Shown here: positions 32,055-42,000 of the stretch, one piece after another | How the letters are laid out: every line of letters starts with the position of its first letter | Position numbering within the stretch: the first letter of the stretch is position 1 | Assembly (NCBI RefSeq): GCF_900112615.1 | Contig: NZ_FOMK01000002.1 | Coordinates: forward strand, 930,001-994,000 | Length of the DNA: 64,000 bases | Origin: Chitinophaga sp. CF118 | GTDB taxonomy: Bacteria; Bacteroidota; Bacteroidia; Chitinophagales; Chitinophagaceae | Direction: 5' to 3' | Notes under the pieces: model-generated | Told to the model about the DNA's origin: nothing | What the model saw: only the letters and a program-made list of their open reading frames with translations | The model's database searches: none | Position numbers and translations under genes: made by a program

Positions 32055-34826
32055 CTACAAATTCAACTCCAGTCGTGCGAACAAAAACCGTCCGTTATAA
32101 CCAAACTGTGTAGCTCTGCGGCTATAACGGAATTGGTTATTGGTAGTGTTCGCAGGATTAGATACCAGATCCGGATACACGTCAAACACATTATTGGCGC
32201 CTACACTGATCTTAAACTCTTTAGTGAGCTTATACCCTATTGCGGCATCTGTTACCACCTTTGCGGAATAAGTCTGGTAGAATTTAGGATCAATCGTTGC
32301 TTCTTCCACACTACCAAAATGTACGCCACGTAAAAACACGTTAAAGCGATTGATGTTGTAAGTGAGGGTAAGGTTTACCTTTTCACGTGGGACTGTCCTT
32401 TCCAGGTAAATTCTGCTGGCGCGACTAAAATAGATATTCTCTTTTCCTTTTAATTTATCTGATGAATTGATAGCTCCTACCTGTTGGGTATAACTATAAG
32501 TAGCAGAGAGGTCTGCGCGGAAACTACCGGCGCCTAACCGTCTGCCATAAGTTAATACCAGGTCTACTCCTTTCGTTTCGGAATTAATAGCATTCGCAAA
32601 AAACGCGGCCCTGTTGGCATTGGCGAGAGATAACAACTGGTAGATTTCTTTATCCACGGCAGATGCAGTATCTGCATTGCTACCGGAGAACTGATCCGTA
32701 TACACAATGCGGTCATCAATATGAGTAAAGTAACCGTCTACCGTAAGACTGAATTTGCCGAAGGTACTGGTAAAACCGGCACTCAGACTTTTAGATTTCT
32801 CTGGTTTTAAAGTAGGAATACCCAGCAACTGTGCAGGTCTGCTGTCGTTCGTAAAAGTACCTACTTCATACGGTACTCCATCTACGAACAAGGTAGAGGT
32901 AGAAGAATAAAAACGCTGATGCAGGGAAGGCGCTCTGAATCCTGTACTGGCAGATGCGCGCAACGCTGTTCTTTCACTCAGCTTATAACGGGTAGTTATT
33001 TTACCATTCAGCGTACTGCCGAAGTCGTTATAGTTCTCAAAACGTAAAGCGCCTCCTAATAAAAATGCTTTACTGAAGTTTGCTTCTGCATCCACATAAC
33101 CGGCAATAGCACTGCGGGTAGCTGTGATTGCATTCTCCGGACGGAAACCAGGAAATACCTGGGCTCCACCGGCACGTGCAGTACCATCAGGACCAAACAT
33201 CGTATTAATTGATCCCTTAGGGTCTGGTATCAGAATATCTTTACCATCAGCACCTACTCCAATTTTAGTAGCACGACCATAATCTGTATAAGAGTTTTCA
33301 GCGCCTGCCACAATCTGGTATTGCTCAAAACGGTGCTCTGCACCGAATGCTATATCCAGTCCTTCCAGCACATCAAGCCGGCGGGAAAAATCAAGGTTAG
33401 TGGTGTTCTGCATGAAAATCAGTCCGCCGCATTGGAAGCTGGTGGGAGATGCTTTGCCCATAGATGCATTCAGTGAATTAGCTACGTTGAAATCAAATTC
33501 ATTCCTTCCGTAAGTATTACTGAAATCTACTTTCCATTCACCTAAACTACCACGGATCCCCGCAGCCAGAGAACGGTCATAAATATTAGTGTGAATTTCC
33601 GGCAGGAAACCTAATGGATAAATGTCCAGGATATTACGACTATCACTCGGTAAGCGGTATACCCCTCCGGCCTCTCCGTTACGGTAGCCTATACCACCAA
33701 AGAGATATACTTCTGCATTATTCTCCATCGGAAAACTGGCATTCATAAATAGTTGTGAACTGCGGATCTTTGATTGCCCTGTACGCATGCGGATATCATG
33801 ACGGGTAATGTTATTCGCCAACAGGAAAGAATCTGTTTTATCTGCACCACCGGGATAAGCTTTGTAAATAGTACCTACCCAGTCGCCCGCGCGGTTAGTG
33901 TAATTACGGAAGTCATAAGATCCTCCAAAGTTGATGTAACCACCACGGGAACCCACGGGAACACCGTAGTTAACACCAGTTTGCACGGTTTGTCCGTCCA
34001 TATTGTTATCAGCCTGGGAAGTAACGTTTGCACCGGTAGTAACGTTTACGTTTAAACGGTTTACGCTACTTTTCAGGATGATGTTGATCACGCCTGCAAT
34101 GGCATCAGAACCATATTGAGCCGCCGCACCATCGCGTAATATTTCGATGCGGTCAATAGCAGAAGTAGGAATGGCATTCATATCGGTACCAACGGCGCCA
34201 CGTCCAAAACTTCCATTCACATTCACCAGCGCAGTATTGTACCGCCGTTTGCCATTTACAAGTACCAGTACCTGATCCGGACCTAATCCGCGTAATGATG
34301 CAGGGTCCACATGATCCGTACCATCGGCCACTGTTTGTGTACCCGAGCTGAATGAGGGTGCTACATAATTTAAGATCTGGTTAATGGATACCTGTGGAGC
34401 ATCGGAGGTAATGCGTTTGATATCAATAACGTCTACGGGTACTGGCGTTTCCGTTTGTGTTCGTGGCAGGCTTCTGGAACCCAGTACCACCAGTTCGTTC
34501 ATGGTTGTGCTGGTGGTCAGGGCCACATCAATTGTGGTTGTTTGTCCGGCGGTGACGGTCACCGGTTTCCGTTGCGTCACAAAACCGACATAGCTGACCA
34601 GGACCGTATAAGAGCCTGGGATTACCTCCAGGTTAAATTTACCCTGTGCATTGGTATAGCCACCTTTATTGGAGTGCTCTATCTGTACCGTAGCCCCGGC
34701 CAGATGAGTTTTACCATCAGTTACGGTACCGGTAATTACGCCGGTTTGGCCATAAACTTCTGCAACAAGAATAAATAATACAAAAAACAGCAGGATTTTC
34801 CTAAAATGGGTAAACGGGCATAACAT
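32055..34826 (-). CDS. TonB-dependent outer-membrane receptor
   Basis: The protein has 923 residues. After the signal peptide (cleavage near VYGQ, residue 27) comes a carboxypeptidase-regulatory-like domain (GVITGTVTDGKTHLAGATVQIE ... about 30-110). The plug domain follows (about 120-245), with SLRGLGPDQVLVLVNGKRR and EILRDGAAAQYGSDAIAGVI, and then the beta-barrel to a C-terminal aromatic-rich strand ending RLELNL. There is no SusD partner, so it is a stand-alone receptor (siderophore, vitamin or peptide type) rather than a Sus-type glycan importer. The plug sequence is of the large group with LRGLGPDQVLVL motifs. A long perfect stem follows the stop. The ligand is not deducible. Confidence 0.92.
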   Translation of the reverse strand: MLCPFTHFRKILLFFVLFILVAEVYGQTGVITGTVTDGKTHLAGATVQIEHSNKGGYTNAQGKFNLEVIPGSYTVLVSYVGFVTQRKPVTVTAGQTTTIDVALTTSTTMNELVVLGSRSLPRTQTETPVPVDVIDIKRITSDAPQVSINQILNYVAPSFSSGTQTVADGTDHVDPASLRGLGPDQVLVLVNGKRRYNTALVNVNGSFGRGAVGTDMNAIPTSAIDRIEILRDGAAAQYGSDAIAGVINIILKSSVNRLNVNVTTGANVTSQADNNMDGQTVQTGVNYGVPVGSRGGYINFGGSYDFRNYTNRAGDWVGTIYKAYPGGADKTDSFLLANNITRHDIRMRTGQSKIRSSQLFMNASFPMENNAEVYLFGGIGYRNGEAGGVYRLPSDSRNILDIYPLGFLPEIHTNIYDRSLAAGIRGSLGEWKVDFSNTYGRNEFDFNVANSLNASMGKASPTSFQCGGLIFMQNTTNLDFSRRLDVLEGLDIAFGAEHRFEQYQIVAGAENSYTDYGRATKIGVGADGKDILIPDPKGSINTMFGPDGTARAGGAQVFPGFRPENAITATRSAIAGYVDAEANFSKAFLLGGALRFENYNDFGSTLNGKITTRYKLSERTALRASASTGFRAPSLHQRFYSSTSTLFVDGVPYEVGTFTNDSRPAQLLGIPTLKPEKSKSLSAGFTSTFGKFSLTVDGYFTHIDDRIVYTDQFSGSNADTASAVDKEIYQLLSLANANRAAFFANAINSETKGVDLVLTYGRRLGAGSFRADLSATYSYTQQVGAINSSDKLKGKENIYFSRASRIYLERTVPREKVNLTLTYNINRFNVFLRGVHFGSVEEATIDPKFYQTYSAKVVTDAAIGYKLTKEFKISVGANNVFDVYPDLVSNPANTTNNQFRYSRRATQFGYNGRFLFARLELNL

Positions 34827-34934
34827 AAGCGTTAGATTTGGGTTATATTTTTTTGATTTAGATGTTGCTACAGTTATTCTCTAAAATTACTACTTTGAGG
34901 CCTGAATTTATAGTAAACGTTGCAAATAATAGCT

Positions 34935-36617
34935 ATGCGTACAACTTTTCTTTTGTTGCTGATAAGTTTATTTTCTCATAGTTACGCACAACAAAGCGCG
35001 TATCACTATGCTACTCAGAAAAATATAACGGCATCACATGGAGCCGTGGTATCTGCTCATCCACTGGCCAGTCAGGCAGGTTTACAGATACTCCAACAGG
35101 GAGGTAACGCGGTAGATGCTGCCATTGCCACACAACTGGCCCTCGCGGTAGTTTATCCCGGAGCAGGGAATCTGGGCGGTGGCGGATTCCTTGTAGGACA
35201 TCTTAGGGGTGGCAATAATATAGCCATTGATTACAGGGAAATGGCGCCAGCAGCCGCATCGCGGGATATGTATCTTGACAAGGATGGCAATCCTGATACT
35301 AAACTAAGCCTGGATGGACACCTGGCAGTTGGGGTACCCGGTACTATAGCCGGTATTTACGCTTCATTACCGTATGCCCGCCTGTCCATCAGAAAACTCA
35401 TTGCTCCCGCTATCCAACTTGCGGAAAAAGGCTTCGCTATTACAGCTGCAGAAGCTCGTAATCTGAATATGCACCAGCAACTTTTCAGCAAACTCAATAC
35501 AAAAACCTGCGCATTTATAAAAGACACACCCTGGAAAGAAGGTGATACCCTGATCCAGCAAGATCTTGCCAATACCCTGAAACGTATCCGTTATAATGGC
35601 CGTGCAGGATTCTATGAAGGTGAAACCGCCCGCTTCATAGTGGAAGAAATGAAACGCGGACATGGCCTCATCACCGCCGAAGATCTGAAGGCTTACAAAG
35701 CCAAAATAAGAACAGCTTCCGTATTCCCATATAAAGGATACCAGGTAATAACAATGCCGCTGCCTTCCAGTGGTGGTATTGCCTTACAACAATTAATGGG
35801 CATAATGGAAGAGTATCCCCTGGCCAGATGGGGCTTTCAGGCATTAGAATCAGTACAGCTTATGATTGAAGCAGAACGCCGTGCTTATGCCGACCGGGCA
35901 CAATTTCTCGGTGATCCTGACTTTGTAAAAGCTCCTGTGAAACAACTGACTTCTAAGGCTTACCTTCAGGAACGTATGAAAGACTTTGATCCACAGAAAG
36001 CGGGTTCCAGCAAACTTGTAAAAGCAGGTACTCCGGAAAGTGAAGAAACCACCCATCTCTCCGTGATGGATTCAGAAGGGAATGCAGTTTCCGTAACAAC
36101 TACCTTAAATGGCAGTTATGGTAGTAAAGTAGTGGCCGGTGGTGCGGGCTTCCTGCTGAACAATGAAATGGACGACTTCAGTATAAAACCCGGCGTACCA
36201 AATATGTATGGCCTGGTGGGCACAGAAGCAAATGCCATAGCTCCGGGCAAACGGATGCTGAGTTCTATGACACCTACCATTGTATTAAAAAACGACAAAC
36301 CTTACCTTGTTGTAGGCACACCGGGAGGCTCTACAATCATTACTTCTGTTTTCCAGACACTCATGAACATACTGGAGTTTAATTTATCAACAGATCAGGC
36401 AGTGAATGCTCCGAAGTTTCATCATCAGTGGCTACCGGATGAAGTATATGTAGAAAAAAATTCCCCAACAGTTATTACACAGCAACTGGAAAAAATGGGC
36501 TACAAAATAACTCCCCGTGTTCCTATTGGCCGTACAGAAGTGATTAAAATAAATGCAAAAGGTTTGCTGGAAGCAGTGGGTGATAACAGAGGCGATGACA
36601 GCGCCGCAGGATATTAA
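34935..36617 (+). CDS. ggt: Gamma-glutamyltransferase
   Basis: The product has 560 residues from ATG 34935 (a TTG at 34920 is in frame but would lengthen the signal peptide). The signal peptide ends at SYAQ. The autoprocessing site is EETTHLSV with Thr372 becoming the catalytic N-terminus of the small subunit. GSKVVAGGAGFLLNNEMDDF and the GKRMLSSMTPTIV and GTPGGSTI segments line the active site. The proenzyme is expected to be cleaved into large and small chains in the periplasm, where it hydrolyses or transfers the gamma-glutamyl group of glutathione-like compounds. The last eight codons and stop are duplicated directly after the gene (27-bp tandem repeat). Confidence 0.93.
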   Translation: MRTTFLLLLISLFSHSYAQQSAYHYATQKNITASHGAVVSAHPLASQAGLQILQQGGNAVDAAIATQLALAVVYPGAGNLGGGGFLVGHLRGGNNIAIDYREMAPAAASRDMYLDKDGNPDTKLSLDGHLAVGVPGTIAGIYASLPYARLSIRKLIAPAIQLAEKGFAITAAEARNLNMHQQLFSKLNTKTCAFIKDTPWKEGDTLIQQDLANTLKRIRYNGRAGFYEGETARFIVEEMKRGHGLITAEDLKAYKAKIRTASVFPYKGYQVITMPLPSSGGIALQQLMGIMEEYPLARWGFQALESVQLMIEAERRAYADRAQFLGDPDFVKAPVKQLTSKAYLQERMKDFDPQKAGSSKLVKAGTPESEETTHLSVMDSEGNAVSVTTTLNGSYGSKVVAGGAGFLLNNEMDDFSIKPGVPNMYGLVGTEANAIAPGKRMLSSMTPTIVLKNDKPYLVVGTPGGSTIITSVFQTLMNILEFNLSTDQAVNAPKFHHQWLPDEVYVEKNSPTVITQQLEKMGYKITPRVPIGRTEVIKINAKGLLEAVGDNRGDDSAAGY

Positions 36618-36647
36618 ACAGATGATAGCGCCGCAGGATATTAAACA
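36594..36647 (+). repeat. 27-bp tandem repeat across the ggt stop codon
   Basis: Unit 1 (36594-36620) encodes the final DDSAAGY and the stop; unit 2 (36621-36647) repeats it with one change (C to T). If the first stop were read through, the same residues would be encoded again in frame. Confidence 0.8.
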
Positions 36648-36667
36648 GGATATAATACTTACAAATC

Positions 36668-37192
36668 ATGATAGAAAATATTTACCTGGACAGCGTGATT
36701 AAAAGATTTTATTTCTATAAAGATTTAGGTGATAAAACGCTGGCACAGTTAACCGCAGAAGAGTTACACTGGCAGCCAGATGGTGAACCAAACAGCATCT
36801 ACCTCATCATCAAACACCTGAGTGGGAATATGCTTTCCCGCTGGACGGATTTCCTTACTACCGATGGTGAAAAGCCTTCGCGTAACAGGGATAGTGAGTT
36901 TGAAGAAGATGCTGCATCAAAGGAAAAAATACTGGATACATGGGAGAAAGGATGGAAATGTATGATGGATACACTTTCATCATTACAACCAGGCGATCTT
37001 GAAAAAACGGTGAACATCCGTAATGAACCACATATAGTGATAGATGCTATCAATCGCCAGCTGGCGCATGTGCCACATCACATAGGGCAAATTGTGTACA
37101 TTGGTAAAATGATTAAAAAAGAGAACTGGCAAAATCTCTCTATCCCTAAAGGGCATTCACAGGATTTTAACCGCCAGAAGTTCGGAAAATAA
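36668..37192 (+). CDS. DinB-superfamily (DUF1572) protein
   Basis: The protein has 174 residues, a four-helix bundle of the DinB/DUF1572 type. Potential metal ligands are His50 (IIKHLSGNM) and the pair in LAHVPHHIGQIVYIGKMIK near 137-141. That His triad is typical of the fold and coordinates a divalent metal in characterised relatives, some of which are bacillithiol- or mycothiol-dependent S-transferases. A start closer to the N-terminus is not possible because ATG 36668 is 20 bases from the ggt repeat. It probably belongs to the ggt transcript. The link to thiol metabolism with ggt is suggestive but unproven. Confidence 0.75.
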   Translation: MIENIYLDSVIKRFYFYKDLGDKTLAQLTAEELHWQPDGEPNSIYLIIKHLSGNMLSRWTDFLTTDGEKPSRNRDSEFEEDAASKEKILDTWEKGWKCMMDTLSSLQPGDLEKTVNIRNEPHIVIDAINRQLAHVPHHIGQIVYIGKMIKKENWQNLSIPKGHSQDFNRQKFGK

Positions 37193-37198
37193 ATAACG

Positions 37199-37297
37199 AT
37201 GAAGATTACACGGCTTAATCTTCTTAAATATGCCTAAGTAATTTCCAAAACAATGAAGATTATACGGCTTAATCTTCTTAAATATATCTAAGTAACA
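37199..37297 (+). repeat. Tandem duplication of a translation-start region with two 12-codon ORFs
   Basis: Two 54-bp units start at ATG 37199 and ATG 37253, and the gene start at 37298 begins with nearly the same bases (ATGAACATTACACGG against ATGAAGATTACACGG). Each unit encodes a 12-residue peptide (MKITRLNLLKYA and MKIIRLNLLKYI) and contains the hairpin GAAGATTA / TAATCTTC. Confidence 0.7.
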
Positions 37298-37723
37298 ATG
37301 AACATTACACGGTTCTTACTATCCAGCATATCACTGATCATATTACTTACTTCATGCAACAGTAGTCGTAACAACAGCTTACTGATGCACAAGAAATGGC
37401 GGGTATATGATGTAACTATCCCTGAGGGGTCTGCTTATGATATAACGCAAATCAGTCAGGCTACGGAATTAAAACGTGGATATTACACCAACGTATATTA
37501 TCAGTTTCTGGATAATAATGTTTTTGTAGCAACGATAGATAATAAGCCGGATTCCGGGAAATATTCATTGCTGAGTAATGGTGCTATTATCTCAGTTACG
37601 GCTTCCAATGGCTTACGTTCCGCAGAAAATCTCGTGACTATCATAAACCTGGATGAACAGCATTTTGATATGAAGGTAAAATCCGGAGATTACTACTTTA
37701 TTCTAAAAACAAAAGCGGAGTAA
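37298..37723 (+). CDS. Small lipoprotein, lipocalin-like
   Basis: The protein has 141 residues. The lipoprotein signal ends LLTSC (Cys20). The mature part (about 120 residues) reads as successive beta strands: WRVYDVTIP, YYTNVYYQFLDNNVFVATID, GKYSLLSNGAIISVTAS, LVTIINLDEQHFDMKV, YYFILKTKAE. This is the pattern of small lipocalin-like Bacteroidota lipoproteins (W-R-V start, F/Y-rich strands, final YFIL). A binding role at the envelope is inferred. The gene is preceded by the duplicated start region and followed by a 141-bp repeat element. Confidence 0.7.
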   Translation: MNITRFLLSSISLIILLTSCNSSRNNSLLMHKKWRVYDVTIPEGSAYDITQISQATELKRGYYTNVYYQFLDNNVFVATIDNKPDSGKYSLLSNGAIISVTASNGLRSAENLVTIINLDEQHFDMKVKSGDYYFILKTKAE

Positions 37724-37752
37724 TAATAGTTTGTAAGGAAGACTGCCATGCT

Positions 37753-37893
37753 ATTCCTATTGATCAATAAATACACCTTATCTGCCGTGATGCTTAGGTG
37801 AGGTTTAATAAAGATCTGATCTAAAACCTTATCCTAAAGCTAAATTAAAAAACTAAACAGGCAGATGCAGTGTATTTATTGATCAATAGGAAT
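37753..37893 (+). repeat. 141-bp terminal-inverted-repeat element, copy A
   Basis: The ends are inverted repeats of about 34 bases with three mismatches: outer ATTCCTA / TAGGAAT, core TTGATCAA TAAATACAC, then (CTT or TGC)ATCTGCC. The interior folds further: GCTTAGG with CCTAAAGC and TGAGGTTT with AAACCTTA. A second copy lies at 53816-53956 in the opposite orientation. Their cores are nearly identical, but their outermost seven bases differ and are still self-complementary in each copy. Confidence 0.8.
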
Positions 37894-37921
37894 AATTCCC
37901 TCACTTCAGATCCAGGAAAAT

Positions 37922-38977
37922 ATGCAATCATTATACACCCATAACACCCCCGGCAATACCGTTAACATCAACGGAAAAGACCTGCTGTTCTTTTCCGGGT
38001 TCGCTTACCTCGGCCTGCATACACACCCTGTTTTCAAAGAAGCGCTAAAAGAAGGTATTGATAAATATGAAGCCATATTCATGTCTTCCCGCATTGCCAA
38101 TGTACAACTCACCCTTTACGATGAGCTGGAACATGCTTTGGCAGTTCTCGAACAACAGCAATCCGCGGTGACTTTCTCTTCCGGTTATATGGCTTCACAG
38201 GCCGCTATTCAATATGTGGCCGATAAAGGCGAACTGCTGTATGCCCCTGGCACACATCCTTCCCTATGGCTGGGCAGGCCAGACATTCCCTCAATAAAAT
38301 GGAGAGAATGGGCCAACCAGACAATTGAAAAAGTAAACGCTCATCCCGATCATACTTTTATAATTGTGGCAGATGGAGTGAACCCGCTTACCAGTACAAT
38401 AAATGATTTCAGCTGGCTCACCCAGTTACAGCGCAATGTGCTGGTACTGATAGATGATTCGCACGGTATCGGGATCCTGGGCCCTACCGGCAATGGAATT
38501 GTACATACTTTACCACAACAGGATCATCTCGATTACCTCATATCGGCATCTCTGGCAAAGGCCTACAGTATCCAGGGAGGTGTGATCTCCGGCCGGAGTA
38601 CTCACATAAACACAATCAAAAAACAGCCCTTATTCACAGCAGGTACTCCCCTGATGCCCGCCAATGCATATGCTTTCCTGCAGAGTTCATCCCTCCACAG
38701 TACTCAAAGAACATTATTGCATCAGCAGATTGCTCACTTTAAGGTTATTACTGCAGATCTGAAGAACATCCATAACCCATTCCTGCTGCCGGTATTCCTG
38801 CTACAAAATGCTACAGGTATGGAAACATTCCTATTGGAACATGATATCGTTATTTCCTCCTTCGGATATCCATCGCCAGATAGTCCACCTATTAACAGGA
38901 TTATCATTTCGGCCCTTCATACCCCCCATCAGCTGGAAGTTCTACATAAATTGTTAAAAAATAATATAGCGCAATAG
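37922..38977 (+). CDS. PLP-dependent alpha-oxoamine synthase-like enzyme (BioF/KBL family)
   Basis: The protein has 351 residues, a fold-type I aminotransferase close to 8-amino-7-oxononanoate synthase. It shows FSGFAYLGLHTHP, FSSGYMASQAAIQ, and VLIDDSHGIGILGPTGNG (Asp-x-His of the PLP site). The PLP Lys213 lies in ISASLAKAYSIQGGVISG. The family normally carries a long N-terminal arm that is short here. It could condense an acyl-CoA or acyl-ACP with an amino acid. No other biotin gene is present in the window, so naming it bioF is not justified. It starts 28 bases after repeat copy A and probably has its own promoter there or reads from upstream. Confidence 0.85.
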   Translation: MQSLYTHNTPGNTVNINGKDLLFFSGFAYLGLHTHPVFKEALKEGIDKYEAIFMSSRIANVQLTLYDELEHALAVLEQQQSAVTFSSGYMASQAAIQYVADKGELLYAPGTHPSLWLGRPDIPSIKWREWANQTIEKVNAHPDHTFIIVADGVNPLTSTINDFSWLTQLQRNVLVLIDDSHGIGILGPTGNGIVHTLPQQDHLDYLISASLAKAYSIQGGVISGRSTHINTIKKQPLFTAGTPLMPANAYAFLQSSSLHSTQRTLLHQQIAHFKVITADLKNIHNPFLLPVFLLQNATGMETFLLEHDIVISSFGYPSPDSPPINRIIISALHTPHQLEVLHKLLKNNIAQ

Positions 38978-39064
38978 TCCGCAGATTAAAGGCGTTAAGC
39001 CATTTATCATGATAATGCGGATCTTTCCATAGACGAACGGGTAGGGACTATGGACTAATTCATC

Positions 39065-39072
39065 TATTTTTG
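39065..39072 (+). promoter_or_regulatory. Perfect -7 box upstream of the TamB-like gene
   Basis: TATTTTTG matches TAnnTTTG exactly. The predicted transcript start near 39076 leaves 9 bases to the in-frame ATT at 39085 or 18 to the CTG at 39094. It marks the TamB N-terminus but there is no good TTTG at -33. Confidence 0.4.
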
Positions 39073-39093
39073 CCGGATTAAAATATTGCTGCG

Positions 39094-42000
39094 CTGAAAA
39101 AGGTACGTAAAATAACATCTATTGTCCTGCTGAGTATATTAGGAATCGCCATTCTGCTTGGTATCCTGGTAAATATACCGGCTGTTCAGAACTACCTGGT
39201 ACAACAGGCAACCTCCCGGTTGTCCGAACAACTGAAAACAAGGGTACAAATCGATCATGTTACTTTACGACTATTTAACAGCGTACGACTGGAAGGCACC
39301 CTGATCGAAGATCAGCATAAAGATACCCTCATCTATGCCGGTGTACTTCAACTCCGTATTACGGACTGGTTCTTCTTCCAGGAAAAACCGGTTGTCAAGT
39401 TCATAGGACTGGAAAATGCGGAGGTCAACCTCACTCGTCATTACAATGACTCCACCTGGAATTACGACTTTATCACTGCGGCCTTCAGTAGCCCTCCAGA
39501 TACAACTAAGCGTGTTAAAAAAGAAGGTGGTATTTCCCTTGATCTCCGCCAGGTAGACCTTCGGAATGTCCATATAAATCAGATAGATGCCTGGGTTGGG
39601 CAGGATATGCGTGTTGCCGCCAAACGTATTTACCTGGATGCCAAGAACCTGGATCTGAAACAACATAATGTTGATATCCAGGAAATGTCGCTGGAAAAAC
39701 CAACATTTATCATTTCAAGTTATGCCTCTTCCCCCCTGCGCCACCGCAGGCCTAAAAGGGAATCGGCCCCGCTAATGGATACAACAGCTATCCCCGCCCT
39801 GCGCTGGAATAGTGAGAACTGGAAACTGATCGTAAAAGAGCTTTCCATCAAAGATGGGATCCTGGGAGTAGATGATCTGGCAGACAGTACGGCCATTGAA
39901 CCCGGATATTTTGCACCACATCATATCCGCTTCAATAATATCAATCTGCAACTGACCAATACCAGCCTGATAAAAGACAGTATTATAGGAGACCTTACCG
40001 CCAGCACCAAAGAACGTAGCGGCTTTGAACTGAAAAAACTCACTGCCCGCTTTAAAATGTCGCCGGTAGAAATGGAGTTCTCCAACATGGACCTGATCAC
40101 GAACCGCAGTCACCTGCGGAACTACTATACCATGCAATATGCTGATATCAGCGATATGAATGATTATATCGACCTGGTATATATGCGGGCTCATTTTGTA
40201 AACAGTACTCTTTCCTCCGACGATATTGCTTATTTCGCGCCACCACTGGCTTCCTGGAAAAAGGAAATATCCCTGAGCGGAGATGCACGTGGCCCTGTAA
40301 GCAATCTGAAAGCCAGTAATATAGACCTTCAGGCAGGCGCTACCACCCGGCTGAAAGGCGGGCTGGAAATGCGTGGACTGCCAGATATCACTGAAACATT
40401 CATAGACTTCCATGCAGATGAACTGCATACCACCGGAGCTGATTTGCAGAGCTTTATTCCGGATTTACGGAATGTAGATCCGGTACGTATAGACCGCCTG
40501 ACCAACATCGGCTTTGCCGGAAGTTTTACCGGATTCGTGAATGACTTTGTGGCTTATGGTAAATTCCAGACCAACCTGGGAAATGTAAACTCGGATATCA
40601 ACTTCAAAACCAACCGGGATGTACCAGTATACTCTGGTAGTTTGACTACCAGCAACTTTAACCTGGGGGGCCTGCTGGATGTGCCGCAGTTATCAACAGT
40701 ATCTCTCAGCGCAAAAGTAAATGGAGAAGGTTTCAATTTTAAAACACTGAATGCTGCTGTAGATGCTGATGTGCAACAGATAGCCATCTACGGATATAAC
40801 TACAGTAATATCAAAACCAAAGGTGAATTGAACCGTAAGTTCTTTAACGGTTCACTGACCGCCAACGATCCTAACCTTGAAATGGATTTTGCAGGTACGA
40901 TCGACTTTAACGAACCCGTTCCTGTATTTAAATTCAATTCCGATATCCGGAGGAGTAACCTGAAGGCGCTCCATGTGGTAAATGATTCAATTACCCTCCA
41001 GGCTAAGCTGGATCTGAACTTTGCGGGTAGTAATATCGATAACTTCAACGGTTCTGCCAGGGTGTACGATGTTTCCCTGCACAGGAATCAGCACCGGCTG
41101 GAATTTGACTCTCTGAGTTTAGTCACCCACCTGGACAACGGCGTAAAAGTACTGGCCATACAGGGCAGTGAAATAGGAGGATATGTAAAAGGGGATTACA
41201 GTTTTATGCAACTGCCCGATGCTTTCCGCCTACTCCTGAACAAATATTATCCGAGTTATTTTAGTACCGTACCCACTGATGATATTAAACAGAACTTCTC
41301 CTTTGCATTCCAGATGGGGCAGGTCGATAAGCTGATCCGTGGGTTTACAGATAAAGTATCGGGCTTTGACAATTCAAAGATTGATGGTTCACTGAATACC
41401 ATAAAGGGAAACCTTGCCCTGAACATCTCTGTTCCGCAAGCAGCATATGATAAATACAAATTTGAAGACCTTCAGCTGAAAAGCACAGGTACTTTCGATA
41501 AGATAGACATCAGTACCAGTATCGGCAAAGTATCGTCCGGTACACAGTTATGGTTTCAAAACCCATTGATACTTGCCAGTTCCAGCCGGGATACTTCTTA
41601 TATAAAAGTAGATTTACAGGCAGAAGATACCTCTTCCCTGGATGGTTTTTATGCCCGTGTAGTAACCGTGCAGGATGGAGTGAAAGTGAACTTCCTGAAC
41701 AGCGCCTTTACGGTAAATGAAAGGCAGTGGAATGTAACACCGGGCAATGAGATTTACTGGAGTAAACACTTCCTTACCGTACACAACCTCCGTGTAACCC
41801 GTAACGACCAGAGTGTTACCGTTGAAACGAACGAGTATAATCCGGATGAATCCCGGTTTATGATAACCCTGAAAAATCTGAACCTGGCAGATGTGATTCC
41901 TTCACAGTTCACCACCATGCGGATAGAAGGGCAGGCAGATGGTAATATCAGCGTTTCCGATCCGGTGAATAACCTGGAAGTTGAAGCGGATATCCGAACC

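Noticed and set aside
37199..37297. CRISPR-like repeat
   Set aside because: Tandem units without spacers, best explained as duplicated start region.
37922..38977. Naming the PLP enzyme bioF
   Set aside because: The family fits but there are no biotin genes nearby and the N-terminal arm is short.
39772..40428. 218-codon antisense frame in the TamB-like gene
   Set aside because: Shadow of a long real gene.
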